64,000 bases of DNA from Rhodobacteraceae bacterium UBA6796 (GCA_002452815.1 DKFM01000003.1:186001-250000), one strand, 5' to 3'; counted from the first letter of the stretch, positions 9,843 to 18,588 are shown. Made by a program: numbers and translations. Notes: a model not told the origin generated them from the letters alone.

Positions 9843-10597
9843 TGTCGGTTCTGCAATTTATCCGGTCCTATATCTTCGTCGCGCAGATGTATCTGATGCT
9901 GGCGGTCATCGCGATCGGCTTCCTGCCCGTGGGCGTGCTGGGCGGGCGTGCCGGGGCGGTCTGGGTGTGCCGGCTGTATTGCCACTGGGTGCGCTTCTCG
10001 GCGCGCTGGATCATCGGGCTGCGCAGCGAAATCCGCGGCACGCCGCCCACCGGTGATGTGCTGATCGCGGCCAAGCATCAAAGCTTCTTCGACATCCTGA
10101 TGATCTATTCGGCGGTGCCGCGGGGCAAGTTCATCATGAAGAAGGAACTGGTCTGGACCCCCTTCGTCGGCTGGTATGCCTGGCTGATCGGGTGCATTCC
10201 GGTCGACCGCGCCAAACGCGGGCAGGCGATCAAGGGCATGGTCGAGCAGGCCCGGAGCGAGCGTCAGCACGGCGGTCAGCTGATCATCTTCGCGCAGGGC
10301 ACGCGCGTGGCACCGGGTGCAAAGCCGCCCTACAAGATCGGTCCGGCGATGCTGTATCGGGATCTGGGTTTGCCCTGTGTGCCTGCGGCAACCAATGTTG
10401 GGGTGTTCTGGCCGCGCCGCTCGATGCTGCGCAAGCCCGGGCTGGCGGTGGTGGAATTCCTTGATCCGATTGCGCCGGGTCTGGAAACCGCCGAATTCAT
10501 GGCGCAGGTGCCCGCGTTGATCGAAACCCATTCCGACAAGCTGATGGCCGAGGCGGGGTTCGACGTGAACGATCCGGCCAACCGCGTGGGGGGCTGA
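9842..10597 (+). CDS. plsC: 1-acyl-sn-glycerol-3-phosphate acyltransferase
   Basis: The enzyme acylates lysophosphatidate at the sn-2 position to give phosphatidate for membrane lipid synthesis. The 251-residue protein has an N-terminal membrane helix (about residues 10-36) and the acyltransferase H-X4-D motif in KHQSFFDIL (H79, D84). The second motif is FAQGTR where FPEGTR is more usual, as in many alphaproteobacterial members. It is translationally coupled to ftsX. Its grouping with ftsEX suggests coordination of division and phospholipid supply, which is inference. Confidence 0.92.
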   Translation: MSVLQFIRSYIFVAQMYLMLAVIAIGFLPVGVLGGRAGAVWVCRLYCHWVRFSARWIIGLRSEIRGTPPTGDVLIAAKHQSFFDILMIYSAVPRGKFIMKKELVWTPFVGWYAWLIGCIPVDRAKRGQAIKGMVEQARSERQHGGQLIIFAQGTRVAPGAKPPYKIGPAMLYRDLGLPCVPAATNVGVFWPRRSMLRKPGLAVVEFLDPIAPGLETAEFMAQVPALIETHSDKLMAEAGFDVNDPANRVGG

Positions 10598-10609
10598 GGC
10601 GGCGGCGCC

Positions 10610-10924
10610 TCAGGCCAGTTTCAGCGCCGCGATCCCGGTGACGATCAGGGCAACCCCTGCCACGCGCAGGGCGTTCACCGGCTCGGCGAACAGGAAGATG
10701 GCCAGAATGGCCGTGCCAAGCGCACCAATCCCCGTCCAGACCGCATAGGCGGTGCCCACCGGCAGGCTGCGCATCGCCTGCGCCAGCAGGAAGAAGCTGG
10801 CCGTGGCGCCGATCAGCGTCAGCGCCGAGGCCAGCGGTTTGGTAAAGCCTTCGGAATATTTCAGCCCCAGTGCCCAGGCGACCTCGAGCAGGCCGGCCAG
10901 CGTCAGCAAGACCCAGGGATTCAA
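10610..10924 (-). CDS. sugE: SMR-family guanidinium exporter SugE/Gdx
   Basis: The 104-residue, four-helix small multidrug resistance protein carries the hallmark [18 protein letters not shown], with the essential membrane Glu, and [17 protein letters not shown]. These match the SugE/Gdx branch, members of which export guanidinium in exchange for protons; the drug-exporting EmrE branch differs here. The start is TTG at 10924, overlapping the accA stop (TTGA), so it is translationally coupled to accA. No ATG start fits, and a long upstream extension runs through accA. No guanidine riboswitch is seen, consistent with expression through accA. Confidence 0.88.
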   Translation of the reverse strand: MNPWVLLTLAGLLEVAWALGLKYSEGFTKPLASALTLIGATASFFLLAQAMRSLPVGTAYAVWTGIGALGTAILAIFLFAEPVNALRVAGVALIVTGIAALKLA

Positions 10925-11883
10925 GCCGCCAGCCCTTTCGAGCCCATGTCGAGGTATTTCTTTCGGCGATCCTTGATCAGCTCGGCGGGTTTCCGGCCCG
11001 ACAGCTCGCCCAGCATCAGCGCGATTTCCGACCCGACCGAGGCAATCGCCGCGGCGCGGTCGCGCTGCGCGCCGCCCAGCGGTTCCTTGATGATGCGGTC
11101 GATCACGCCCAGCTTCTTGAGGTCTTGCGCGGTCAGGCGCAGTGCCTCGGCGGCCTCGCGCATCTTTTCGGCGTCTTTCCACAGGATCGAGGCACAGCCC
11201 TCGGGCGAGATCACCGAATAGACCGAATGTTCCAGCATCGCGATGCGGTCGCCCGTGGCGAACGCGACCGCGCCGCCCGAACCGCCCTCGCCGATGATGA
11301 CCGAGATCAGCGGCACGCCGATCGTCAGGCATTTCTGGGTCGAGCGGGCGATGGCCTCGGACTGGCCGCGTTCTTCCGCGCCCTTGCCCGGATAGGCGCC
11401 GGGCGTGTCGATCAGCGTGACCACCGGCAGGCCGAAGCGGTCGGCCATGTCCATCAGCCGGATCGCCTTGCGATACCCTTCGGGGCGCGCCATGCCGAAG
11501 TTGCGCGCGATGCGCGAGGTGGTGTCATGGCCCTTTTCATGGCCGATCACCATCACCGGCTGATCGTTCAGCCGCGCGATCCCGCCCATCACGGCGTGGT
11601 CGTCGGCGAAATTGCGATCCCCGGCCAGCGGCGTGAATTCGGTGAACAGCGCTTCGATGTAATCCTTGCAATGCGGCCGGTCGGGATGGCGTGCCACCAG
11701 ACATTTGCGCCAGGGCGACAGATCCTTGTACAGATCCTTCAGCAGTTGCGCGGCCTTCTTGTCCAGCGCGGCGGCTTCCTTTTCGACATCCATCTCTTCG
11801 TTGGTGCGCGCCAGGGCACGCAGTTCTTCGGCCTTGCCTTCGATTTCGGCGAGCGGCTTTTCGAATTCGAGATAGGTCGTCAT
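10921..11883 (-). CDS. accA: Acetyl-CoA carboxylase carboxyltransferase subunit alpha
   Basis: The alpha subunit of the carboxyltransferase moves the carboxyl group from biotin to acetyl-CoA, making malonyl-CoA for fatty-acid synthesis. The 320-residue protein has the family's N-terminal helical region ([18 protein letters not shown]) and the crotonase-fold core motifs [19 protein letters not shown] and GEGGSGGA, with [15 protein letters not shown] downstream. Length is typical. A GGAGG ribosome site precedes the ATG. The SMR gene is coupled to its 3' end. Confidence 0.97.
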   Translation of the reverse strand: MTTYLEFEKPLAEIEGKAEELRALARTNEEMDVEKEAAALDKKAAQLLKDLYKDLSPWRKCLVARHPDRPHCKDYIEALFTEFTPLAGDRNFADDHAVMGGIARLNDQPVMVIGHEKGHDTTSRIARNFGMARPEGYRKAIRLMDMADRFGLPVVTLIDTPGAYPGKGAEERGQSEAIARSTQKCLTIGVPLISVIIGEGGSGGAVAFATGDRIAMLEHSVYSVISPEGCASILWKDAEKMREAAEALRLTAQDLKKLGVIDRIIKEPLGGAQRDRAAAIASVGSEIALMLGELSGRKPAELIKDRRKKYLDMGSKGLAA

Positions 11884-11971
11884 CGGAACCCTCCGTTGCG
11901 GAATGCTGCCTATATGAATGCGGCGGCGCGGAAATGCAACTGACCCAAGGGGACGGGCGGCGCAAATGGAA

Positions 11972-11996
11972 ACGCCCCGATCCGTGATCGGGGCGT
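11972..11996 (-). terminator. Hairpin terminator downstream of mcl1
   Basis: A perfect 11-bp stem (ACGCCCCGATC / GATCGGGGCGT) with a 3-base loop lies about 65 bases beyond the mcl1 stop. On the minus strand the stem runs into a short T tract interrupted by CC. It separates mcl1 from accA, both of which are read leftward. Confidence 0.65.
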
Positions 11997-12061
11997 CCCT
12001 GTTCCCTCATGCCGCCGGGCCTCCCCTCCCTGCCGCTCCGGGATTCGATTCTGCCGGAAAT

Positions 12062-13018
12062 TTAACCCTTAATCATTTCCGACTGTCTGACAATAACTTC
12101 GGCTTGTTTGATCGACGCAATATCGACCAGACGTCCCTTGTAGACGGTTGCGCCTTCGCCGCGGGCCTTGGCATCTTCCATCGCGGCCAGAATTTCGCGG
12201 GCTTCGGCGACGGCGGCGTCCGAGGGGGTGAAGACCTCGTTCGCAAGCGCGATCTGTTTCGGGTGGATCGCCCATTTCCCGACCATGCCCAGCGTGGCCG
12301 AGCGCAGCGCCTGCGCGCGGAAGCCCTCGTCATCGCTGAAATCGCCGAACGGGCCGTCGACCGGCAGGATGCCATGGGTGCGGCAGGCCGCGACGATGGC
12401 GGTCTGCGCCCAGTGCCACGGGTCCGACCAGTATTTCGCGCCGTCGCGCAGCATGTAATAGTTTTCCTGCGTGCCGCCGATGCCGGTGGTCTGCATCCCC
12501 ATCGAGGCGGCGAAATCCGCGGCGCCCAGGCTCATCGCCTGCAGGCGCGGGCTCGACGCGGCGATTTCCTCGACATGGGCGATACCGGCGGCGGATTCGA
12601 TGATGACCTCGAGCGAAACCTTCTTGGTGCGGCCCTTGGCGGTCTCGATCGCGGTGATCAGCGCGTCGACGGCATAGACATCGGCGGCGCAGCCCACTTT
12701 CGGGATCATGATCTGGTCGATGCGCTCGCTGCCTTCTTCCAGCAGCTCGACGACATCACGATACCAATAGGGCGTGTCGAGGCCGTTGATCCGCACCGAC
12801 AGGTATTTGGTGTTCCAGTCGATCTCGTGGCTGGCCTGAATGATGTTGCGGCGGGCCTGCGCCTTGTCATTCGGCGCGACCGAGTCTTCGAGGTCGAGGT
12901 TGATGACATCGGCCGCCGAGGCGGCCATTTTCGCGAACAGCTTGGTATTCGAGCCGGGGCCGAACAGCTGGCAGCGATTGGGACGGGCGGCGGGGGTCGG
13001 CTGGACGCGGAAGCTCAT
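12062..13018 (-). CDS. mcl1: L-malyl-CoA / beta-methylmalyl-CoA lyase
   Basis: A CitE-like lyase that cleaves beta-methylmalyl-CoA to glyoxylate and propionyl-CoA, and reversibly handles L-malyl-CoA, in the ethylmalonyl-CoA pathway. The 318-residue length equals that of the Rhodobacter sphaeroides enzyme as I recall it. Motifs include the N-terminal RCQLFGPGSN, the metal and substrate residues in DLEDSVAP, and the catalytic Glu in EVIIESAAGI. The start at 13018 gives the known N-terminus MSFRVQPTPAARPNR; a 19-residue extension to 13075 is unlikely. meaB, also of C2/C3 assimilation, lies at 59 kb. It is divergent from dgcN. Confidence 0.95.
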   Translation of the reverse strand: MSFRVQPTPAARPNRCQLFGPGSNTKLFAKMAASAADVINLDLEDSVAPNDKAQARRNIIQASHEIDWNTKYLSVRINGLDTPYWYRDVVELLEEGSERIDQIMIPKVGCAADVYAVDALITAIETAKGRTKKVSLEVIIESAAGIAHVEEIAASSPRLQAMSLGAADFAASMGMQTTGIGGTQENYYMLRDGAKYWSDPWHWAQTAIVAACRTHGILPVDGPFGDFSDDEGFRAQALRSATLGMVGKWAIHPKQIALANEVFTPSDAAVAEAREILAAMEDAKARGEGATVYKGRLVDIASIKQAEVIVRQSEMIKG

Positions 13019-13097
13019 GGTTGTCTCGCAATGATGTTTCGAGTTTTGCTGCTGGCGGGATATAATATTGCGCACTTCCTTTCAAGTCCATTTCGCG

Positions 13098-13177
13098 CTT
13101 GCAGAATCGGCGCCCGGCGGCGCGCGATCATGCTGCACTTGCAGCGTGATGCGCACATTTCTGCGGAAAATTTCTGC
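13098..13177. promoter_or_regulatory. Repeated TTGCAG / TTTCTGC words between mcl1 and dgcN
   Basis: The 263-base divergent gap between mcl1 and dgcN holds two TTGCAG words (near 13099 and 13139) and two TTTCTGC words (13158-13164 and 13171-13177, 13-base period). The first TTTCTGC is part of the imperfect dyad TTTCTGCGGAAA. Such spaced repeats are typical of operator sites. They loosely recall the TTTGCAAA pairs of PccR/RamB-type acyl-CoA regulators but do not match them. I cannot name a regulator. Confidence 0.35.
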
Positions 13178-13281
13178 ATATGGCGAAGAATCGCCTGATA
13201 TGTCTATTTTGAAGGCATGAATTCCCCAGAAAATCCCCTGCGGGCGCTGTAATCTACGGGAAAATCCAACAGGAGGCCCCC

Positions 13282-14289
13282 ATGGCGCTGATCGAGACCC
13301 CCTATCTGCTGTTTCTGGGCGATGCGCCCGACCAACTGGCCGCCAAGGTGGCGCAGGGCATCAAGGACTGGCGCCCGGAATTTGCCGTGGGCCAATACCG
13401 GATGGAGGGCTGCAAGGCCGATATGGGGCTGGTCGACATGAACCTTGCGACCGCCAAGGCGGCGGGCTGCAAGACGCTGGTGATCGGCGTGGCGAACCGT
13501 GGCGGGATCATCAGCCCGGCCTGGAAGAAGGTTCTGGTGCAGGCGCTGGAAGAGGGGTTCGATCTGGCCTCGGGGCTGCACAACCTGCTGCGTGACGAAC
13601 CCGATCTGGTCGCCGTCGCCGCCGCCTGCGGGCGCCAGCTGCACGACGTGCGCGTGCCCAGCGTCGACTACCCGATCGCCAACGGGATCAAGCGCACCGG
13701 CAAGCGGATGCTGGCGGTGGGCACCGATTGTTCGGTCGGCAAGATGTATACCGCGCTGTGCATGGAACGCGAGATGCGCGAGCGCGGCCTGAAGGCCACG
13801 TTCCGCGCCACCGGCCAGACGGGCATCCTGATCACCGGCGACGGCGTGCCGCTGGATGCGGTGATCGCCGATTTCATGGCCGGCTCGATCGAATGGCTGA
13901 CGCCCGACAATGATGCCGATCACTGGGATCTGATCGAGGGGCAGGGCAGCCTGTTCCACGTTTCGTATTCCGGGGTGACGCTGGCGCTGGTGCATGGCGG
14001 TCAGCCCGACGCGCTGGTGCTGTGCCACGAACCGACCCGCCCGCACATGCGCGGCCTGCCGGGCTATACCGCGCACAGCCTGGAAGCGCTGCGCGATGTG
14101 GCGCTGACGCTGGCGCGGGTGGGCAACCCGGCCTGTCAGGTGGTCGGCATCTCGGTCAACACCCAGCACATGCCCGAGCCCGAGGCGCGCGCCTATCTGG
14201 CCAAGCTGGAGGCCGAAATGGGCCTGCCCGCCACCGACCCGTTCCGCTTTGGCGCGGGCAAGCTGGTGGACGCGCTCGCCGCGATCTGA
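13282..14289 (+). CDS. dgcN: DUF1611 protein, DgcN-type N-acyltransferase
   Basis: The 335-residue protein belongs to the DUF1611 family, with a Rossmann-like N-terminal domain (residues 1-135) and a P-loop domain starting with GTDCSVGK (147-154). Family members named DgcN have been described as D-glutamate N-acetyltransferases acting with DgcA in D-glutamate catabolism. The adjacent epimerase and class IV aminotransferase genes fit that pathway. A strong AGGAGG site precedes the ATG. A dispersed hairpin repeat follows its stop by nine bases. Family assignment is firm; the exact substrate here is inferred from context. Confidence 0.85.
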   Translation: MALIETPYLLFLGDAPDQLAAKVAQGIKDWRPEFAVGQYRMEGCKADMGLVDMNLATAKAAGCKTLVIGVANRGGIISPAWKKVLVQALEEGFDLASGLHNLLRDEPDLVAVAAACGRQLHDVRVPSVDYPIANGIKRTGKRMLAVGTDCSVGKMYTALCMEREMRERGLKATFRATGQTGILITGDGVPLDAVIADFMAGSIEWLTPDNDADHWDLIEGQGSLFHVSYSGVTLALVHGGQPDALVLCHEPTRPHMRGLPGYTAHSLEALRDVALTLARVGNPACQVVGISVNTQHMPEPEARAYLAKLEAEMGLPATDPFRFGAGKLVDALAAI

Positions 14290-14298
14290 TTGCATGAG

Positions 14299-14344
14299 CC
14301 CGCCGGGGGATGCCTCCGGCGGGAGTATTTTTGCCAAGAAGAAA
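14299..14344 (+). repeat. Dispersed post-stop hairpin element, copy 1
   Basis: An 8-bp stem (CCCGCCGG / CCGGCGGG, loop 14307-14315) is followed by AGTATTTTTGCCAAGAAGAA, which matches the conserved tail of the element seen at five other places. It starts 9 bases after the dgcN stop in the direction of transcription. This copy lacks the second small hairpin. Confidence 0.75.
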
Positions 14345-14356
14345 CGGGGGGCGCGG

Positions 14357-15319
14357 ATGATTTCTGTGCAGGCAGATGTGTTCCGGCTGGCCGAGGTGTT
14401 CACCATCTCGCGCGGGTCGCGGACAGAGGCGAAGGTTCTGACCGTGACGGTCAGCCGGGGGGGTTACACAGGCTGGGGCGAATGTGTGCCCTATGCGCGC
14501 TATGGCGAAAGCCTGGAAAGCGTGACTGCGCAGATCGAGGGCCTGCCCGCCGGCATCACCCGCGCCGAGCTGCAAGAGGCGCTGGAACCCGGCGCGGCCC
14601 GCAACGCGGTGGATTGCGCGCTGTGGGATCTGGAGGCGAAGGCCGCAGGCAAACGTGTGTGGGAGCTGGCCGGGCTGACCGCGCCGGGGCCGATGGTCAC
14701 GGCCTATACGCTCTCGCTCGATACGCCCGAAAAGATGCAGGCGGCGGCGGCAAAAAATGCGCATCGTCCGTTGCTGAAGATCAAGCTCGGCACGCCTGAC
14801 GACATGGCGCGGCTGGAGGCGGTGCGTGCGGGCGCACCCAAGGCCCGGATCATCGTCGACGCCAACGAAGGCTGGTCCGCCGAAGTCTATGCCGATCTGG
14901 CGCCGCATCTGGTGCGTCTGGGCGTTGCGCTGGTGGAACAGCCGCTACCCGCTGCGGATGACGCGGCCCTGATCGGGATCGACCGTCCGGTGCCGGTCTG
15001 TGCCGATGAAAGCTGCCACGACCGCGCGAGCCTGCCGCATCTGGTGGGCAAGTATGACATGGTCAATATCAAGCTGGACAAGACCGGCGGGCTGACCGAG
15101 GCGCTGGCGCTGCGCAACGCGGCGCGGGCGGCGGGCTATCAGGTGATGGTCGGCTGCATGGTCGGATCGAGCCTGGCGATGGCGCCTGCGGTGCTGCTGG
15201 CGCAGGGCGCGGAATATGTGGATCTTGACGGGCCGCTTTTGTTGGCAGAAGACCGCAGCACGCCCTTGGCCTATGCCGATGGCATGGTTTACCCCCCCGA
15301 AGCGGGACTTTGGGGCTGA
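14357..15319 (+). CDS. dgcA: Enolase-superfamily epimerase, DgcA-type (dipeptide epimerase-like)
   Basis: The 320-residue muconate-lactonizing subgroup enzyme has catalytic lysines in LLKIKLG and NIKLDKTGG, and metal ligands in IIVDANEGW, EQPLP and ADESC. These are the racemase/epimerase hallmarks shared with L-Ala-D/L-Glu epimerases. Next to a DgcN homolog it most likely epimerises N-acetyl-D-glutamate to the L form, as described for DgcA; a muropeptide dipeptide epimerase role remains the alternative. The ATG at 14357 was chosen because the upstream in-frame extension overlaps dgcN and the repeat element. Confidence 0.82.
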   Translation: MISVQADVFRLAEVFTISRGSRTEAKVLTVTVSRGGYTGWGECVPYARYGESLESVTAQIEGLPAGITRAELQEALEPGAARNAVDCALWDLEAKAAGKRVWELAGLTAPGPMVTAYTLSLDTPEKMQAAAAKNAHRPLLKIKLGTPDDMARLEAVRAGAPKARIIVDANEGWSAEVYADLAPHLVRLGVALVEQPLPAADDAALIGIDRPVPVCADESCHDRASLPHLVGKYDMVNIKLDKTGGLTEALALRNAARAAGYQVMVGCMVGSSLAMAPAVLLAQGAEYVDLDGPLLLAEDRSTPLAYADGMVYPPEAGLWG

Positions 15320-15332
15320 GAAGGAGAGACGA

Positions 15333-16193
15333 ATGAGCCGGATTGTCTATCTGAATGGTCAGTATCTGCCCGAGGAAGAGGCCAGCGTCTCGATCTTCGA
15401 CCGTGGCTTCGTGATGGGCGACGCGGTGTACGAGGTGACCTCGATCCTGGACGGCAAGATCCTGGAATTCGAAGGCCATATCGCGCGTCTGAACCGTTCG
15501 CTGTCCGAGCTGGAAATCACCTGCGACATCACTCCCGAAGAATGGCTGGAAATCCACCGCGAATTGATCGCGCGTAACGATCTGGTCGAGGGGATGATCT
15601 ATCTGCAGGTCAGCCGCGGCAATGCGGGGGATCGCGATTTCCACTATCCGCCCGCCGGCACGCCGCCGACCGTGGTTCTTTATACCCAGTCGAAGCCCGG
15701 GCTGGCCGACGACCCGAAGGCGAAAAAGGGTATCACCGTGATTTCGGTGCCCGATCTGCGCTGGCATCGCCGTGACATCAAGACCGTGCAGCTGCTTTAT
15801 GCGTCGATGGTCAAGATGGCGGCCGAGAAGGCGGGCAAGAACGATGCCTGGTTCGTCGAGGATGGCTTCGTGACCGAAGGCTCGTCGAACAACGTCTATA
15901 TCATCAAGAACGGTAAGATCATCACGCGGCAGCTGTCGAATGACATCCTGCACGGGATCACCCGCGCCTCGCTGCTGAAATACGCCGCTGAATCGCAGAT
16001 GGAGATCGAAGAACGGCTGTTCACCATCGAAGAGGCGCAGGGCGCGGATGAGGCGTTCTATACCTCGGCCTCGGCTTTCGTGATGCCGGTCGTCGAAGTG
16101 GATGGCGTGGCAGTGGGCAGCGGCAAGCCCGGCCCGGTCGCCACCCGCCTGCGCGAAATCTATCTGGAAGAAAGCCGCAAGGCCGCGATCTGA
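15333..16193 (+). CDS. dat: D-amino acid aminotransferase (class IV)
   Basis: A fold-type IV PLP enzyme of 286 residues that moves the amino group between D-amino acids and 2-oxo acids. The PLP lysine is K150 in RRDIKTVQLLYAS, and the N-terminus IFDRGFVMGDAVYEV is the family's substrate-side motif. GSSNNVY is also present. Length matches D-alanine aminotransferases, though branched-chain or amine-type relatives share the fold. An AAGGAGAG ribosome site precedes the ATG at 15333. It lies 13 bases after dgcA, making a dgcN-dgcA-dat operon for D-amino-acid use. Confidence 0.85.
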   Translation: MSRIVYLNGQYLPEEEASVSIFDRGFVMGDAVYEVTSILDGKILEFEGHIARLNRSLSELEITCDITPEEWLEIHRELIARNDLVEGMIYLQVSRGNAGDRDFHYPPAGTPPTVVLYTQSKPGLADDPKAKKGITVISVPDLRWHRRDIKTVQLLYASMVKMAAEKAGKNDAWFVEDGFVTEGSSNNVYIIKNGKIITRQLSNDILHGITRASLLKYAAESQMEIEERLFTIEEAQGADEAFYTSASAFVMPVVEVDGVAVGSGKPGPVATRLREIYLEESRKAAI

Positions 16194-16215
16194 TCGTTCA
16201 GACAGGACGCGCAAA

Positions 16216-16246
16216 AGCCCCGGTCCGGTTCGGCCCGGGGCTTTTT
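16216..16246. terminator. Rho-independent terminator after dat
   Basis: A GC-rich stem (AGCCCCGG with CCGGGGCT, extended inward by CCG/CGG after one mismatch; loop GTT) is followed by five Ts on the plus strand and preceded by four As. It can therefore serve both dat and the convergent gene that ends at 16266. Confidence 0.85.
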
Positions 16247-16265
16247 GTTGCCCCGCGTTTCGGGG

Positions 16266-16637
16266 TCATGCGGTGGGCAGGCGGCGGAAACGGAAGATTG
16301 CGGGCGAGAGGGTCGCGGCATCCACGCCGGACAGGATCAGCACATCCTCTCCGGCGATCTGAACCCGGGTATCGCCGCTGGGCAGCGGCATGAAACGGAT
16401 GTCTTCCGGGTGCGGGGCAGGGCCGGGCAGCTCCAGCTCGATCAGATCCCCGGGGGTGAAATCGGTCAGGCGCAGCGGCGGTTCGGAAGGGGTGTGCCTG
16501 CGACCCGGGCGCCGCAAGGGCGCCGGTGCGGGCATCTGGGGTGGGGCCGGAGCCACGGTCACCGGGCGCGGAGTGTCGATCTCGCCCCAGACCAGCAGGG
16601 CAAGCGCCACGCTCAGAGTGAGAAACAGGGCAAGCAT
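16266..16637 (-). CDS. Membrane-anchored protein with RTX-tail-like C-terminal module
   Basis: The 123-residue protein has one N-terminal membrane helix (MLALFLTLSVALALLVWGEI), a Pro/Arg-rich linker and a C-terminal module of about 65 residues: LTDFTPGDLIELELP, then QIAGEDVLILSGVD. The same pattern (DFTPGEDMIEI, then ILVDGLNVMVLQGV) ends the neighbouring RTX protein, so the two share a domain. The ATG at 16637 has AAGGAT upstream; a longer frame to 16739 is possible. It is in the same orientation as the RTX gene and downstream of it. Function unknown; I infer a surface or periplasmic partner. Confidence 0.7.
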   Translation of the reverse strand: MLALFLTLSVALALLVWGEIDTPRPVTVAPAPPQMPAPAPLRRPGRRHTPSEPPLRLTDFTPGDLIELELPGPAPHPEDIRFMPLPSGDTRVQIAGEDVLILSGVDAATLSPAIFRFRRLPTA

Positions 16638-16866
16638 CAGGACATCCTTTTTATTGGTGACAAGATGCGAGGCAAGCGGGCCTTGTGCAACGGGTTTGAG
16701 CGGGGTCGACGGTGGCACTGTCCGGGCTTTGCGGACCAATCCGGCGCCGGGGCGCGGATTGGTTCTGGCAAGCGGAAAGTGGACAGTAACACATTGTCAA
16801 GAAAGGCAAAACATCGACTGTTCATCGGGGTTTCGTCATCTCGGCCCACAGGTGATTCGGGTGCGG

Positions 16867-18588
16867 TCAGGCCGCGCTCAGGGTGATCGCGCTGAGTGGC
16901 ACATCGGCGGGTTTCACGCCTTGCAACACCATCACGTTGAGCCCGTCGACCAGGATCTGGCTGCCCAGACCGTCGGCCGTTGCCGTCACCGACACCGTCG
17001 CGCTGGTGTTGGCGATGATCTCGATCATGTCTTCGCCCGGGGTGAAGTCGAGCACGACGACCGCCTCAGAGGTGGTGTCGTAGCTCGTCGCGAACAGATC
17101 CGCGCCGGTGCCGCCGGTCAGCTCGTTCCCGTCGGAGCCATAGATCACGTCATCGCCCGCGCCACCATCGACCGTGGTGATCAGATCGTCGTCGAGCGTG
17201 TTCGAGGCGACGATCGTGTCGTTGCCATCACCACCATAGACGGTGTCGAGCGTGCCGCCCGCCGCGATGATGTCATCGCCTGCACCGCCGTCGATCAGGT
17301 TGCGCCCGAGGCCGCCGGACAGGCTGTCATTGCCATCCTCGCCCAACAGCGTGTCATTGCCCGCGCCGCCCAGCATCATATCGTTGCCGGCCCCGCCGAT
17401 CAGGTGGTCGTAGCCCGCGCCGCCATCCATCACGTCGTTCTGTGCGCCGCCAACCAGCGAGTCGTCGCCGTCATTGCCCATCAGCGTATCGGCGCCATAG
17501 CCGCCCAGAAGGGTGTCGTCGCCGTCATTGCCGGTCAGGCTGTCGGCGCCAAGGCTGCCATAAAGACGGTCATCGCCTTCGCGCCCGGTCAGCACGTCAT
17601 TGCCGTCCGTGCCGATCTGGGTATAGCCGGGGTAGGTGGGCGTGATCACCGTGCCGGTGCTGGCCGAGATCAGATAGATGCCATTCCCGTTCAGATCGGC
17701 CAGCGTGACGCCTTCCAGCGTGGCAGCGGTTTGGCCATTGATCAGCACATTGACCCCATCCGCAGTCTGGTCGAGCGTGAAGGTCGAACTGTCAGACCAT
17801 GTCTCGACGTTGAAAAGCAGATCTTCGCCGGTGTATTCGGTCGCCCCGGTGTCAACCGTGCTGGTGTCCGAGAGGTAGTTGAAATCGGTGATATGCACCG
17901 GATCATCGCCGGGCTGCCAGTTTGCCAGGAAGGTATCGGTGCCGCTGCCGCCGGTCATCGTGTCGCCGTCATCGCCCCACAGCGCATCATCACCGACGCC
18001 GCCATCCATCACATCGGCCCAGGGGCTGTCGTCTTCGTCCAGCGCGATCAGCTCGTCATCGCCATAGCCGCCGTGCAGGCTGTTGGCGCCGCGGGTGTCG
18101 ATCAGCAGATCGTTGCCCAGATTGCCGCGCAGCGTGTCATTGCCCGGCCCGCCGGTGATCGCATCCTGACCGTGGCCACCGTCGATATAGTCGTCGCCGG
18201 TGCCGCCCTCGGCGCCAAACAGCCCCTCGTCCGAGAAGGTCTGCATCATCGCGCCCAGATCGCCGAACGTGCCCATCGCACCCGTGGCGACGGCGATGTC
18301 TTCGGTGAGCGGGCCGCGGTCATCGCCGGCGCCCAGCCAGATCTTGTCTTCGCCCGCGCCGCCCGAAACGGTGTCGTTGCCGTCGGTGCCATAGATCGTG
18401 TCATCGCCCGAGGTGCCCTCGGTCGCGGCGCCGTCGCCGGTCAGGGTGATGCTGGCGCCTTCGCCGCTTTCCGGGTCTGCATCGCGCTCGGGTTCGTCGG
18501 ATTTGTCGTCGTCGTCATCATGCGTGTTCTGGTAGATGCCGACCATCAGGGCCAAGGGCAAAAACGACATCATCAACAGCGTAAACAT
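16867..18588 (-). CDS. RTX calcium-binding repeat protein
   Basis: The 573-residue, strongly acidic protein has an N-terminal membrane helix (MFTLLMMSFLPLALMVGIY), an Asp-rich linker and well over twenty GGxGxDxxx nonapeptides in two blocks (about residues 50-190 and 310-500). Such repeats fold into calcium-loaded beta-rolls. A DFTPGEDMIEI-type tail module ends it, and a related module lies between the blocks (ITDFNY, then VLINGQTAATLEGV). RTX proteins are normally exported by type I systems, but the N-terminal helix here suggests membrane anchoring. The start at 18588 has GAGGG upstream. A CtrA-like site lies 26 bases upstream. Confidence 0.85.
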   Translation of the reverse strand: MFTLLMMSFLPLALMVGIYQNTHDDDDDKSDEPERDADPESGEGASITLTGDGAATEGTSGDDTIYGTDGNDTVSGGAGEDKIWLGAGDDRGPLTEDIAVATGAMGTFGDLGAMMQTFSDEGLFGAEGGTGDDYIDGGHGQDAITGGPGNDTLRGNLGNDLLIDTRGANSLHGGYGDDELIALDEDDSPWADVMDGGVGDDALWGDDGDTMTGGSGTDTFLANWQPGDDPVHITDFNYLSDTSTVDTGATEYTGEDLLFNVETWSDSSTFTLDQTADGVNVLINGQTAATLEGVTLADLNGNGIYLISASTGTVITPTYPGYTQIGTDGNDVLTGREGDDRLYGSLGADSLTGNDGDDTLLGGYGADTLMGNDGDDSLVGGAQNDVMDGGAGYDHLIGGAGNDMMLGGAGNDTLLGEDGNDSLSGGLGRNLIDGGAGDDIIAAGGTLDTVYGGDGNDTIVASNTLDDDLITTVDGGAGDDVIYGSDGNELTGGTGADLFATSYDTTSEAVVVLDFTPGEDMIEIIANTSATVSVTATADGLGSQILVDGLNVMVLQGVKPADVPLSAITLSAA

